A stretch of 64,000 nucleotides of DNA from Eretmocerus hayati (Eukaryota > Arthropoda > Insecta > Hymenoptera > Aphelinidae). Location of the stretch: the NCBI GenBank assembly GCA_029851415.1, contig CM056742.1, positions 111,726,246-111,790,245 on the forward strand. Reading direction: 5' to 3'. This document shows, piece by piece, positions 23,311-35,411 of this stretch. The notes beneath the pieces were generated by a model, which saw nothing but the letters and a program-made list of their open reading frames with translations, had not been told where the DNA came from and ran no database searches. The translations under genes and the position numbers were made by a program. Numbering within the stretch: the stretch's first letter is position 1; each line of letters begins with the position of its first letter.

Positions 23311-24238
23311 AATTGGTCCCGGAAAAGTACCGCGAATACCGAATCCGCGAATACGGAAGCATTACGTAAATGGAAATTTGACTATTGCGTTCCAAGAATT
23401 TTGAAAATTTGTGAATTTTGCAACATGAAAATTATTGGAAGCGATTTGACATCAATAACAATCCCAATTCTTGATTTCCATGATAAATTTTCATTCATTA
23501 CTCCTTCGGTTGACATTCAGACGATTTAAAATTATGCATCAAATCTTGTAACCAAACAATCAGCATATCCTCCGTGGCCTCAATATCTTCTCTCCAACTG
23601 ATTCTACAAAACTTCGCGTGAGATCCCATCTTACTAGCACTGCTTCAGATTTTTGCCTCGTTCTGTCAAATAGAACGAATCGTGGACTCGTTCACGTGGA
23701 AACGTCTCGCTACTAGTGCAACTTTTTCACCAGTTTGTAACAAATCCAAGATTTTGAGTTTGTCCGCCAAATTCGTTACTGATTTTTCTCGTTTCTTGTC
23801 TTTCGGAGTCGTGCCTTTGACATTTTTCGGCGCCATTTTCGTACTTCGAATTTTGAAAAACGTTTCTGGGAGGACAGTTGATACACGAATTTTGAAATAA
23901 GCACTTGGTGAGAGATCGGCAATAAACCAAACCAGAACTGTAAACAAAGTTGTCTTCACGGCCTGAATCTATCTTTTCACGAGTGGAAAGTGAACCTCGA
24001 CCGATTTGGAAGTTATTCTCCGATTCGTTCCCAATTACCACGATTGCTCAAGTTCTCACGCAAGTTTCATATCATCAAGCGCTCTCGATCGAAATTTACA
24101 TCTATTATTCCGAGAGCCCGAGATAAAATCGCGATTAAGCAGACAAAATCCGCAAATACCGGATCATCGTATATTTTTCACAATTTGCGAATAAGCGAAA
24201 TCGCGAATACCGAATCCGCAAATAACGGAGTTTTACTG
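23311..24238 (-). mobile_element. pogo/Tigger-type remnant
   Basis: The right end reads ...GGAGTTTTACTG followed by TA (24239-24240), so on the minus strand the element starts CAGTAAAACTCC, a pogo/Tigger-type end. Inverted GCGAATACCGAATCCGCGAA words occur near 23331 and 24203. Only the first part of the transposase is left, so this is an internally deleted copy. The left end is less clear. Confidence 0.7.
23666..23836 (-). pseudogene. Tigger transposase N-terminal fragment
   Basis: Starting at ATG (23836), 56 residues read like the N-terminal helix-turn-helix of CENP-B/Tigger proteins: KLKILDLLQTGEKVALVAR followed by NESTIRSI. A TGA then stops the frame where relatives have Arg. Reading through, QNEAKI follows and a second TGA stands where Arg is again expected. 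Both fit CGA-to-TGA decay. The catalytic DDE part is missing, so the fragment cannot act as a transposase. Confidence 0.75.
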
Positions 24239-24240
24239 TA

Positions 24241-26462
24241 CACGGGCCATTTCGGAGCATTTCAGCCAGAGCCGTCACCAGGGAGGTCTGGAAGAAATCC
24301 CAAAAAATTTTTTTCTGTTAGTACCATGTTTAACTAGTACTAGTTAAGCCCCCATGGGCCTGAGGGCCCATAAAAGATCTATTTGAGGCCCCTTTTTGGC
24401 CTATTTTGGAAAAATCATAGCTCCGACTAGACTCAATATTTTTGGACGTACTTGGGCGCATTTTATTTCTCAAGACTGGTACTCTCAAGAAAAAAATTGT
24501 CCAAGAGCGATAATTCTGTGGCGGTCGGACTAAAGGGCGTGAGTCCATTTGAATGAAAATCGAGAAAAATGTGTTTGAATGCTATCATTATAATACAGGA
24601 GAGTGGGCTTACGCCCTTTTACGAATGGAATTTTTTGCCAGCAATACAATATTTTGGTCCGGAAGGAGTTCTAAGTGATGGAGATGATCCAATAGAACAT
24701 CGTAGATGCCTTAACTCAAATTTTATGAAAATTGGACTTACGCCCTTTAGTCTGACCGCCACAGAATTGAGTCTAGCAACTTCTGGGAGCTATTTGCTAA
24801 GAGCACATTTTAGCGATTTTTGGGCCTCTATCAAAGTAATCCGACTCCCTTTAGACATGAGATAATCGACTTTTACCAGTGGTCATTGGAAAGGTCTTGA
24901 AAAAAGCTACGATTTCACCACTTGCAAAAGTTGAGCAGTTTCGTGAAGATGCCAAACTATGAGCTCAATTTAAGAAAATCGTTTTTCTTCTTTCGACCCA
25001 AAACCTGTGCGAATATGTTTTTCGATACCAATACTATCAATTAGAACAATAATCTGAGTGGGCCATTTAATTCTCAATTTTATTCAGCCAATTTGAAACA
25101 CCCTTTTTTGACTTTTTGCTTAAAATGCCAACATAAGCATGGCTCGCATATGCTTCCATCTGAGTTATTGGGCACCAACCTGGGTGGAATTACTCCCCCA
25201 AGTACCCCTAAATATGTGTAAGAACTTCCGGGGGCAAGCCTCAAGCCAGAAGCGAGCTGGAGGTTCAAACCATCAGGTCCAAAATGGACATTATTTCGTC
25301 TGATTTGGAACAGGCGAGCAAGGGCTCGATTCCCCGTGTTTCTGCTCACAAACGAGACGAATGGCCAGAATGGGGATTCAACATGTTTTTCCGACTCAAA
25401 ATGACCATCTTAACACGGTTCCGGGGTCAACTTGTGCCTAGGATATCATCCAATCCTCAAACGGCGTTAAACTCCGTAGTAACAGGTTTTGCTCCTCTAC
25501 TGCAAAATCACGATAATTCAGGGCTCAATCGGACCCGGAATCGTATTGAGCTGGTCATTTCGAGTCGGAAAAACATGTTTAAATCCCCGTTCTGGCCACT
25601 CGTCTCGTTTGTGAGCAGAAATACGGGGAATCGAGCCCTTGCTCGCCTGCTCCGAATCAGACGAAATAATGCTGATTTGGACCTGATGGTTTGAACCTCC
25701 AGCTCGTTTCTGGCTTGAAGCTCGCCTCCGGGAGTTTTTACACATATTTGAGGGTACTTGGGGGAGTAATTCCACCCAGGTTGGTGCCCAATAACTCAGA
25801 TGGAAGCATATGCGAGCCATGCCTATGTTGGCATTTTGAGCAAAAAGTCAAAAAAGGGTGCTTTGAATTGGCTGAATAAAATCGAGAATTGAATGGCCCG
25901 CCCAGATTATTGTTCTAATTCATAGTCTTTGTATCGAGAAACACATTCGCACAGGTTTGGGGTCGAAAGGAAAAAAACGATTTTCTTAAAATGAGCCCAT
26001 AGTTTGGCATTTTCACGAAACTGCTCAACTTGTGACGACTGTAACTCCTATGAAAAGTCCGATAATCAACTTCTGCAAGTGGTCAAATCATAGCTTCTTG
26101 CAAGAACTTTCAAATGACCACTGGTAAGAGTCGATTATCTCATGTCTAAAGGGAGCGAGATTACATTGATAAAGGCCCAAAAATCGCTGAAATGTGCTCT
26201 CAGCAAATAGCTCCTAGAAATTGCTAGGCTCAATTATCGCTCTTGGACAATTTTTCTCTTAAAAGTACCAGTCTTGAGAAAGGAAATGCACCCAAGTACG
26301 TCCAAGAATATTGAGTCTAGTCGGAGCTATGATTTTTCCAAAATAGGCTAAAAAGGGGCCTCGAATGGATCTTTTATGGACCCTCAGGCCCTTGGGGGAC
26401 TTCGAAAAAATTCTAAAAAAATTTTTCGAAAATTTTTTTAGAATGCTCCGAAATGGCCCACA
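24241..26462. mobile_element. 2.2-kb foldback element, TA target duplication
   Basis: The halves are reverse complements with a central unpaired stretch of about 100 bases near 25425-25525. Ends read CACGGGCCATTTCGGAGC on the left and the complement of TGTGGGCCATTTCGGAGC on the right. TA flanks both (24239-24240 and 26463-26464), and the left TA is shared with the Tigger remnant. Apparent reading frames in the two arms are mirror images of the same DNA and I do not regard them as genes. Confidence 0.85.
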
Positions 26463-28560
26463 TACATACGGGAGGATCTCAACAACACTTCGGGATATGA
26501 TATCCACTTGGAAAACATTCTAAGAGCATCTCAGGACTTGAGGAACATTCTGTTAGCATCTTGAGGACACTTTGGAAGCATTTTAGGAAATTTCCCGAAG
26601 TATTGGAGAATACTTTGATGATTGATGAGGCACTCATTTGCATCGAGAGTTGGGGAACACTTTGGGAATTCTTCATGAATACTTTCAAAATTCTTTGAAA
26701 CTACCTCGGTGATTCGCAAGTGAATTCATCCAGAATATTCTTGGAATATCATTACCACCTGGGAGTTGTTTCCAAGACGATTCATATGGAAGACTTTGTT
26801 TTCTTTGTAGATAATGTGAGGCCATTATTTAGTCTATCCTGGTTCTCAAAGACTTGGCAATTATGCAATTCTCAACATTTCTGATATCTTTCTCTACAAA
26901 AAATACATTGCTGAAAAAGATTAGCAGAATGCTCTCTTGAATCATATTTATAAAATCAACAATTTATCTATCGATTATCTGAAATTCGAAATATTATAAT
27001 TTTTCATTATACAATGAAAATAATTTAATACATTCATTCAAATCTTATTATAAAACCCATTCACATTTTCTCTTCTATTGGATCCTTAGATAATATCAAA
27101 TATAAATTCATTAATTACCCTAGAATAATACCCTTAAGAAATTTTTTGAAAAAAATTCGAGGAAAAACGGAATAATATGGCTTCATAGGTAACACGAAAA
27201 ACTCAAAAAACGCCTCGATAGATCATCCTTAGACTCTGTGGGTGGATTACTAAGACTCTAACGCTAGGGCCAGTGAATTTTGAGCATTATTCGATGAGTA
27301 TTTTTTGACTTATATACTTTTTCAAGAGACATTTTCAATTATTATTGAAAAAGCATATTTTAAGAATGATTGTGGATTCCTAGTCCTACTTGAAAAAATT
27401 TTCAAAGACGTAATTCTGATTTTTTTGGGGTGCTAAATCGATTGGTTGATACAAAATTTTGTTAAGATGCCATTATCATGGTCTCAGAGACCAGTGTAAA
27501 AAGGAGTACAGGGAAGCTAGAATAACATGGGGAGAAATCAAAATTGTGTATCAACTAATCGATTCAGTACCTCAAAAAACCTTCATAGTGAACCACTGAT
27601 ATTTTTCAAGGCAGAAGGAAATTTTACAAATAGTTTTTGAGATATGGAAAAATGACAATTTTTCAGAAAAAAATTCATGACTCAGGGAGTATTGGTTGGG
27701 GGGTGCCAAAATGGCAGCGTTCCTATCTACGGATGCTACCAAATATGTGTGCGAAATTTGAAGGGGATCGGTGAAAACATTGAGGAGTTTTGCTGAGACA
27801 CAGAAAACAACATACACACAAACACACAGACATGGTCAGAGAGCTCGAAAGATGGGGTGATAGTATATTTCAAAGGCGTTATCAAGGAGAACTGTTACCT
27901 AGAGTCGATGGATCTAGGAAAAACCAAGAGGACAGTATAATTTCCACGTATCCAAGAGCTTCATTGGAGAGGTCAAAAATTTTTTGGAAAAAAAGTCAAG
28001 GAAAATCCATTACCATCAAATGAAAGCTTGCTCATTTGAGGGAGCAAAATCATTGGGATCTATCAAAAACATATTCAAGTGTGAGAAAAGATTTTTTTCA
28101 AACTTTTAGATCGAACAGTACTCAAACAATCGTAATTCGTTACTGAAACTCACGAAATCACTCCCCTGGACGGACGCGATCGCGCGCGGCCACATTCCTA
28201 TCATTTTTACTCGGGCGGTTTTTGGATTTCTGCAAATTTTCATCTTCTTCAATGGATACATATGAAAGAAGAGGATGCAATCTCGTGAAAAACACCAGCC
28301 CACAATTCAGAAAAAAAATCGTTTACCAAAAACGCGACCCAAATAGATTGACGTAAAATCGAGCGCTGAATCCAAAAATGATGTCAGTTGAGCCACGCTA
28401 CGTCACAATTTCGAGATAATCGTGGAAAAAGAATTTCTACTGGTGGTATCGGAATTTTGACTTTGGATTCTGGAAGAACAGATGATTTTACGTCCAGATA
28501 CTGATAAAAAAAAATTTTGATTTTTGATCGCCCCAAAGTGATAACCGTCATCGAAATCTC
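26463..28560. other. AT-rich stretch, no gene recognised
   Basis: From 26465 to 26740 words such as GAGGAACATT and GGAACACTTTGG recur loosely. From about 26880 to 27150 the DNA is very AT-rich. Near 27800-27830 a CACACAAACACACAGACA tract follows sequence that resembles the 3' end of some LINEs, but I cannot name it. No gene is supported. Confidence 0.4.
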
Positions 28561-28606
28561 AATTTCATATTTTTGATCGAGTATCCGGAAAAAGATTCAT
28601 GACCGA

Positions 28607-29098
28607 GTCCCCGATGTGGTACTGATGACGGAGTACCGAGAGTGGTACTCGTGACGGAGTATTTAGAGTGGTACTCGTGACGAGGTGCCCGGAGTCAGAC
28701 ACGTGACGGAGTCTTCAGAGTGGTACTCGTGACGGAGTACCCAGAGTGGTACTTGTGACGAAGTCCTGAGAGTGGTACTTAATACGAAGTACCCGGAGTC
28801 GTACTCGTGACGAAGTACTCCGAGTCGTACTCGTGACGAAGTACTCAGAGTGGTAATCGTGACGAGGTACCCGGAGTCGTACTCGTGACGAAGTACCCAG
28901 AGTGGTACTCGTGACGAAGTCCTCAGAGTGGTATTCGTGACGAAGTACCCGGAGTCGTACTCGTGACGAAGTACCCAGAGTGGTACTGGTGACAAAGTAC
29001 CCGGAGTCGTACTCGTGACGAAGTACTCAAAGCTGTACTCGCGACGAAGTGACCTCAGTGGCACTCGTGACAAAGTACTCGGAATCGTATTCTCGATG
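28607..29098 (+). repeat. 26-bp tandem array, left arm (about 19 units)
   Basis: The unit is close to GTACTCGTGACGAAGTACCC plus GAGTC or AGAGTG. Units vary at a few positions, and short spurious reading frames arise because 26 is not a multiple of three. The inverted partner array lies at 32888-33180. Confidence 0.85.
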
Positions 29099-29736
29099 GT
29101 ATTGTCACAATGTTTTGGCTACGGTGGGACCGTTGTTCAGAGATTCGGTGTGTTTCTTAGTCTAACAAGCCCCCCACCTGACCTTCCGTTATGCCAAACG
29201 AAATGGTCTTCGTCAAGGTCGTGCACACCGCAGAGGGGGCTCAACCAATGACGGATGAATCAGGATGAATTAGAAAGAACAAAACGAACTCACATGAAAA
29301 ATGTTATATTGAGTTCCTACAATGTCTATTCTAACCTCAATTCTGACCTCACCCGCTCACTGCGGATGTCCAGTATACTGGACAGACGCGATTTCCAGTA
29401 TATTGTGATAACTTCTGAAGGGTTCGGTGAGAAAATCTGAAATAATTCAGCAAAGTTCCTGAGCGTCCAATAATGATATTGATAAATTACCCTCCAGGAG
29501 AGGTTCATTTCTGAGAAGAAAAATAAGAATCGAAAATGTTTTGACTTCCTAATTTTCGTATTTTTCACCATTTTGAGACAAGTACTCAATGTTCCAAGCA
29601 TTGAAATGTGCTTCTGGAGCCCGGGAGCTGTTCTGCAGTGAGTGGGTTAACTAACCTAAATTCTAGATTCTAACCTAAATTTACCAGGATAGCTTCACTC
29701 GTGCTACCAGGATCGCAAGATCCTGGTATCTAGATC

Positions 29737-31749
29737 CTACTCAACCTTGTTCCGCTTATACAGAGTCATTTTCTCCTCAAATTGTCTATGCAGAGGATTT
29801 CTTGGTCTCTTCGCACTTTTTTTCATGTTTCCCCTTTTCAACATCCAGCAGTAGTCCGCTATCATGTTGACGCCCCAAGAACCTTGGTATCGTGTCTCCA
29901 TTACCTTGATGTCCTGATGAAACCGCTGACCTTGCTCTTCACTGTAGTCACCTACATTTTCAGGAAAATAGTCTAGGTGGGAGTCTAGAAAGTGTACACT
30001 GTGACTCATCAGACAGCCCAATTCCTTATAACTTTTGAGGAGGTCCGTCACCACATCTCTAAATCGATCACTCTTGTGGTTACCTAAGAAGTTTTCTGAG
30101 ACTTCTTTGGAATTCATCCACGCTCTCCTCTCCTTCTCATTCATTGTTCCCAGGAAATCTCGATCCTCGAAGAATTTACGAATTTGTGGTCCGTTGAAAA
30201 CTCTTGCTTTCACTTTCTGCTCGCTCAATTTCCGGAATTTACTCAACAAATGCAGGAAACAGTTACCCTCTTCGTCGAGAGCCTTCACGAACTGTTTTAT
30301 CACACCAAGTTTGATGTGTAGCGGAGGGAGTAGAACTCTTGATAGAGCAATGAGTGGTTCCCGTATAACATTATGTTCTCCCAGATCCAACGTCTCCCTG
30401 TTCGGCGAAATCTTACGGGAATAATGACTTTTACGATCTCTGCTATCCCAGAGACACAGAAAACAAGGGTATTTTGTGTAATCTGATTGTTGACTAAGCA
30501 GAAGCGAAATGACTTTCAAGTCACCACAGTTTCTCCATCCATGTTCACCGTATTTCATCTTTTCAAGTATGAGCTGCATAGTTTCATATGATTCTGGAAG
30601 CTTCGTTGAATGTGCTATCGGAATTGATACATACTTGTTTCCGTTATGCAGTAGTACAACTTTCAGACTCCTTTTGGAAGAATCGATGAAGCACCTCCAT
30701 TCTTCGGGTTTGTAGACATTTTTCTTGAGTTCATCCATCAAACCAGGGATATCAGTACAGTATACCAATTGGACATCATCATCCCAGTCGGAAAATTTCC
30801 GGAATTCAATGTCTCTTCGCCTGTATACTGAGGATTTAGTTCCTGGCTGGACCAGTTTTCATGTCACCAACTCGGCCGCCATGAACTCAGCAACATCCTT
30901 TGTTACACCTCCATCTCGGACGAAATCATTCAACTGCTTCTGGTTGAACAATTTTGGGCCACATTCTCCACCAGCAAGGATGTATTTTTCGCTATCTTCT
31001 TCCGCAGACGTCTCATTGGAATTGGTTTCATCACTTGCGTCATCTTGGACTTCAGCTTCCTGTTCAACGCGATCCTCCTCGATCCCATGCCCCACACTTC
31101 CAGCTCCATCGGTCTCAATCCCTTCTTTGTCTTCACTCTGATTCACCTTCCCGGTGCCAGATTCTACATCGGAAACAATCACAATCGGAGCTTCCTGGCG
31201 AAAATTAGGAGATGGTACTGGCACCGTCATCGTAGGGACGGTCGCATACTTGATTCTACATTTAGTCTTAGCACTGATGCCTTGGACGTCTGTCATGCAG
31301 AGGTAACAGTCTTCACGAGTTGATGGTTTCCTTCACAAAGCTGGCGAAGCAGTCCTCAATGAGTCTCTTTTTCCAAATGTACAAAATTGGGACAGCATCA
31401 CACGACAATTCGAACAGAGAGAATCAGGTGACCATGCCGTTACAGACATCGCGAATCCGTAACGTTCTTTGTAGGAGATTCTATTGTCTTTGGTGATGCT
31501 CCTTCGGTTTTTGCGTAACTCACACTCACCACAAATATGACAGAAAATATCTCGATCACTATTACATGTGTGCTGAGACGTATGTTCACTCGTATCTACG
31601 TACTCCTCACGAACCAAGTGACCCATCTGCGAGGAGCTGCAGCCATATGATGACGATGAAGAGGGGCCTGCTTGCTCACCCAGGTTCGACACCGGAACGG
31701 AGGGTCCAAGTCCTCTCTCTCTGCAGTACTCTTTCGACGGACCTGCCAT
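29737..31749 (-). pseudogene. Transposase-like protein of an unnamed insect transposon family, two in-frame TGA
   Basis: One frame runs from ATG at 31749 to the stop at 29737 (about 670 codons), interrupted only by TGA at 31335-31333 and 30861-30859. The N-terminal part has a Cys-rich module (FCHICGE ... SLCSNCRVML), then a second pair in DCYLCMTDVQG. An acidic linker at about 31240-30950 follows. The C-terminal half reads EEWRCFIDSSKRSLKVVLLH, GDLKVISLLLSQQSDYTKYP, FLCLWDSRDRKSHYSRK, PPLHIKLG, FFPENVGDYSEEQGQRFHQD and WMLKRG. This set and order match a protein family seen repeatedly in insect genomes as uncharacterised transposon-borne genes. Both TGA codons stand where I expect Trp, so each may be TGG-to-TGA. 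Catalytic residues are not known to me. It is nearly intact apart from the two stops. Confidence 0.7.
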
Positions 31750-32229
31750 GTTGGCGAAAAATTCTCCACGCAGAAATTCAGCCGGAACAAAAAAATCCAA
31801 GTAAAGGCGTTGCCCGCCGTCACCACGAGGAGGTATCCTAGGGGCAGGTACGCTGATCGCTGTCGACGTCTGTTACCCTAGGCTGAAGAATCGTTGCGTC
31901 AAATCACTCTGTCACACATCAAATAGAGCAATCATATCTTATTCTTTCTCATATTTTGATATCACTCACTATATCTCAAATCAAACGTTGGCAAATATCC
32001 CACGAACACGGAACTGCTGCGATTGTCGCATAAGATGCGCCACCAGCTCTTCGATAATATCTCAGATACGGTGCTCTCCTCGGTAGGGCGGTGCACCTCT
32101 ACCCTTGGGAGGCACGACGCACCTTTTCCCGCACCAAATTGTCCGTCACCGCACTAAGTCACTATCACTGAAACTCCGTCTTACTGCCTTGCTAGCCTTT
32201 GCGAACTGAAGCACAAGTTCTAGCTGCCA

Positions 32230-32540
32230 TCACTGCATTACTGCCCCGAGTACTGCTGCTACTGCTGCTGCACTGGTCGTGGCTGCTACTGCTGCAGTAC
32301 TGGTCACGCCTGCTACTGCTGCTACACTGGTTGCGGCTGCTGCTACTGCTGCTGCACTGGTTGCGGCTGCTACTGCTGCTGTACTGGTCGCGGCTACTAC
32401 CGCTGCTGCACTAGTCGTGGCTGCTACTGCTGCTGTACTGGTCCCGGTTGCCACTGCTGCTGTACTGCTGCTGTACTGGTCGTGGCTGCTACTGCTGCTA
32501 GACTGGTCGTGGCTGCTACTGCTGCTGCACTTGTCGGCTC
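32230..32540 (+). repeat. GCTGCTACT minisatellite, unit about 27 bp
   Basis: Imperfect copies of GCTGCTACTGCTGCTGYACT followed by GGTCGTG fill this stretch. In one frame it would encode an Ala/Val-rich chain and in another a Leu/Trp-rich one, so the open frames here are by-products of the repeat. It lies between the right arm and the start of the transposase-like gene. Confidence 0.8.
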
Positions 32541-32887
32541 CCGAAGTCCGACTGCCTCCGCTGCGGCGTGCTTCCAGCGCGAGCCATCGCCTCACGCGAG
32601 ATAGGGAGAAGCCCACCTCGCGCGGCAGAGGGGTCGGTTGAATTTGATCATTCTATGCATTTGTCCAACACTTTCCTATGTCAGTACGTTTTGTTCTTTC
32701 TAAATCATCCTGATTCATCCGTAATTCGTTGAACCTCCTCCGCGATATGCATGACTTCGACGAAGATCAAATCGTTTGGCGTCACGGATGAACGGATCAG
32801 GGAGCTTTTTAGACTAAGGAGCACACCAAATCTCTAGACGACAATCCAACCGGAGAAGAAAGGAAAATGCAATACAATCGCAAGCAC

Positions 32888-33180
32888 GACTCCGAGTACT
32901 TCGTTACGAGTATCGCTCTTTGAACTTCGTGATGAGTACTCCTTTGGGTACTTCATCACGAGTACGACTCCGGATACTTCGTCACGAGTACGACTCTGGG
33001 TTCTTTGTTACGATTACCACTCTGGGTACTTCGTCACGAGTACCACTCTGAGGACTTTGTCACGAGTAGCACTCTGGATACTCAGTCACGAGTACCACTG
33101 TGGGTGCTCCGTCACGAGTACCACTCTCAATACTCCATCACGAGTACCACCTCGGGCACTCCGTCATGAATCTTTTCCCG
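32888..33180 (-). repeat. 26-bp tandem array, right arm (about 11 units)
   Basis: Inverted partner of the 28607-29098 array, with units such as GGGTACTTCGTCACGAGTAC. It has fewer copies and more divergence than the left array. Confidence 0.8.
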
Positions 33181-33203
33181 AATACTCGATCAAAAATATG
33201 AGA

Positions 33204-33275
33204 TTTTGTATGGTCATTGAAATCTATCAACAGTCTAGTCGGAGACTGTTGATAGACTTCAATGACCATACAAAA
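33204..33275. repeat. 33-bp hairpin with 6-base loop
   Basis: TTTTGTATGGTCATTGAAAT begins the left half and its complement ends the right half. The loop is AGTCGG at 33237-33242, with one mismatch in 33 pairs. It lies directly outside the long-inverted-repeat element and is absent from that element's other end. Confidence 0.8.
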
Positions 33276-33852
33276 CATTCAAGTACTGTGAACCGGGGTG
33301 ACTTTGGATACCGGGGTGCCTTTGTAACGTTTCCCAAAGAGGATTGTAAGGGACGTAACTACCTCCTGTGAGCTCTGACAGGGTCCTGCAGGAGGTCATT
33401 TTGAAGCTCAAAATCTCTACTCTCATCATGATGAGACAAAAGAATTATAAACTCGAACAAGCTTGTTTTTTCACTTGAGAGGGTATAAAAATTATGTTAA
33501 TTTTTTTCTACGTGGCAAGAATCCTCCGGAACGAGTGCTTTAGATGGTAGCAATGTTTTCAAAGCTTGTTTTCCACGACTCGGATAAAACCTCGAAGAAC
33601 ATATTGACGTTGGGAAATATATGTCAAGCCGACCAAAATAAATAGTTATTCATGTGCCAAACAATGCATCTTCGAGAAACCATCAGCGAAGCAGACGCTT
33701 GACCATGGTGCGCGTGCGCGAAGGCGCGTTTTGGATGTCGGTGAGCTCGAAACATGCATGTGTTGCAGTCAGTGCGTATGAAGGAGCTCGAGAGGCCTGT
33801 GCCTTCAGCACGGGGCCCCCGTATTGATACGTCACCACGCGCTCATGCCTCC
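33276..33852. other. Stretch without a recognised gene
   Basis: No coding region, RNA or clear repeat was found. No exon of the downstream RNF216-like gene could be recognised here. Confidence 0.35.
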
Positions 33853-34238
33853 TTAAGGCCGTGTCGGAGTCTCGCGCAAAACGCGGTTACACTTTTCGCA
33901 ATGGTTTTTCCATCAATTGAGACGGGGGTGCTTGCAAATTACTCGGAATTGCTTTAGAAATGTGCCTCTGGTGCGATCCGTGAGGTCCAACGTCTCTATC
34001 TCCCTCCAAACTCAATGTAAGGTGCAAAGTCGCACTCTCTGAGAATCAAAATCGGAATACCTCTCGATTCTTCGATTCCTCCTCGAGAGTGAGAGACGTT
34101 CATCCCCACAGATCGTACCAGAGACACATTCCTGTAGCAATTCCGAATCATTTGCGACCACCCCCGTCTTAATTGATGGAAAAACCATCGTGTAAGTTAT
34201 AACCCCGTATTTGCCGCGAGACTCCGACATGGCCTTAA
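33853..34238. mobile_element. 386-bp MITE with TTAA target (piggyBac-type)
   Basis: Inverted ends read TTAAGGCCGTGTCGGAGTCT on the left and the near-complement at 34219-34238. The arms run about 130-150 bases each. TTAA at both ends fits piggyBac target use. It lies downstream of the last visible RNF216-like exon, presumably in its intron. It has no coding capacity. Confidence 0.7.
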
Positions 34239-34477
34239 GCTCTAACACCTTTCTTTCAAGGTTATTCAGCTCACCAGGTTCATCAATGAGAAATTATTGC
34301 AAAAAAGCGTTGTTTCCAGACAAATCACTTTTTTGCATGTCAGAAAAACTCTCGCGTCTGGGAGACGGGCTGTGTATTTGATTTCTACGCCAAAAAATAC
34401 ACGAAGAAATTATACTTTGGCGAATGTCTCGTTCCGACCCCAAAATATTGTTGAACAATGTTTTTGATGAGACTTAC

Positions 34478-35411
34478 CTTCAACTCTTGGAATAATTGAT
34501 TCTCCTTGAACTTTAACTCACTGATATGTTTCTGAATATCATGTTTGTGCTTGATGAATGCAAGTTCTTGGAGCAAAGGAATATCGCCTGTCAGCAATTC
34601 AGTACTCGTCCGTTTTGATTTCATATCTGGGCCAGATTTTGAGAGTTCTTTCGCAGTTAAGCTCAGATTGTACTTGCAATATTTGTAAAAATGTGATATG
34701 GTATTAATCTGTAAACAAAATCAATCAAAATTGGGGTTATATTTCATTTTAATATTGGTTCCTTTCGCTTGGATGAAGGATTTCATGATCAAACATCGAT
34801 ATTTACTCTGTTGCGGTTGAAATGACTTTTCAAAAATTCCATGGCAATTGGCTGATAATTACATATTCTGCTTTGATTTTCGAAGTATGTGAATGGATCA
34901 GGAAACAGCTCGAGAAACCTTTTGATATTGAAATCATTTGTATACTGTTTTATTTGTTCCGTGACTTTAATTTTTGCCAAGTACTGTTCTTTTGTTGGAT
35001 AGTCTCGAGTTTCTAACTTCTGTTGGATGAACTGCTCAATGACCTGTCCTGCAGTGCCATTTTTTTCGACGAAATCTCTTAAGTAAGTTGGGTCAGCATC
35101 AGGAAAAATCCCCATGAGATACTCGTATTGTTCATCAACACTGAGTGCCTTGATATCTTGCTGAGTCACTGGTTCACTTAGTGATCTCAAGTGATTAGGG
35201 CCTTCCAACAATAGATGTTCAATCAATGTATTCAATAAGTAGTCCTTATCCTTAAAATCTAACGGCATAGGTGGACTGTTACAAATTTTTCTCACGTAAG
35301 ACTTCTTTACTTCTGGGAATATGGATCTCAGTTTGCGGTAAACGTAAATGTCTGGTACCTCGGGAGACCTTGATAGAAAGTTCCGACTTGGTCCGGGCAA
35401 CGATGTTTCAG
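34478..35411 (-). CDS. RNF216/TRIAD3-like RBR ubiquitin ligase, two internal exons
   Basis: Two exons fit together on the minus strand. Exon A (35411-34807) follows an acceptor GATGTTACAG and ends at AACAGA/GTAAATATC. A 98-bp intron (34806-34709) ends TTTGTTTACAG. Exon B (34708-34478) ends TTGAAG/GTAAGTC. The join is in phase, giving NRNRINTISHFY. The protein reads RKLRSIFPEVKKSYVRKIC, GIFPDADPTYLRDF, FLELFPDPFTYFENQ and DIPLLQELAFIKHKHDIQKH. This resembles the region before the RING-IBR-RING part of RNF216-type E3 ligases, which attach ubiquitin to target proteins. The catalytic Cys-rich part is not visible in this window, so either the next intron is long and filled with transposons or the locus is truncated. 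There are no stops and the splice sites are clean. It is the only likely host gene here. Confidence 0.65.
34709..34806 (-). other. 98-bp intron of the RNF216-like gene
   Basis: Donor AGA/GTAAATATC and acceptor TTTTGTTTACAG/A on the minus strand. Splicing keeps the phase; reading through meets a stop five codons after the donor. Confidence 0.7.

Larger units (their letters stand above)
28561..33203 (-). mobile_element. 4.6-kb DNA transposon with long array-bearing inverted repeats
   Basis: Left arm 28561-29300 and right arm about 32685-33203 are reverse complements, sharing ATATTTTTGATCGAGTAT at the outer ends and GATTCATCC-type sequence inside. Each arm contains a 26-bp tandem array. The interior carries one transposase-like gene on the minus strand (31749-29737) and a GCTGCTACT minisatellite upstream of it. 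I saw no target duplication. The coding family is common in insect genomes but I cannot name its superfamily. Confidence 0.75.

Noticed and set aside
25080..25879. Matching open frames on both strands around 25-25.9 kb
   Set aside because: Same cause: arms of the 24241-26462 foldback.
27780..27835. LINE 3' end with a CA-rich tail
   Set aside because: The tract resembles such ends but no LINE protein or clear family match is visible nearby.
28663..29073. 136-codon repetitive open frame
   Set aside because: It arises from a 26-bp tandem array read in three frames; no start context or domain.
32230..32641. Ala/Val-rich and Leu/Trp-rich open frames
   Set aside because: They are by-products of a GCTGCTACT minisatellite.
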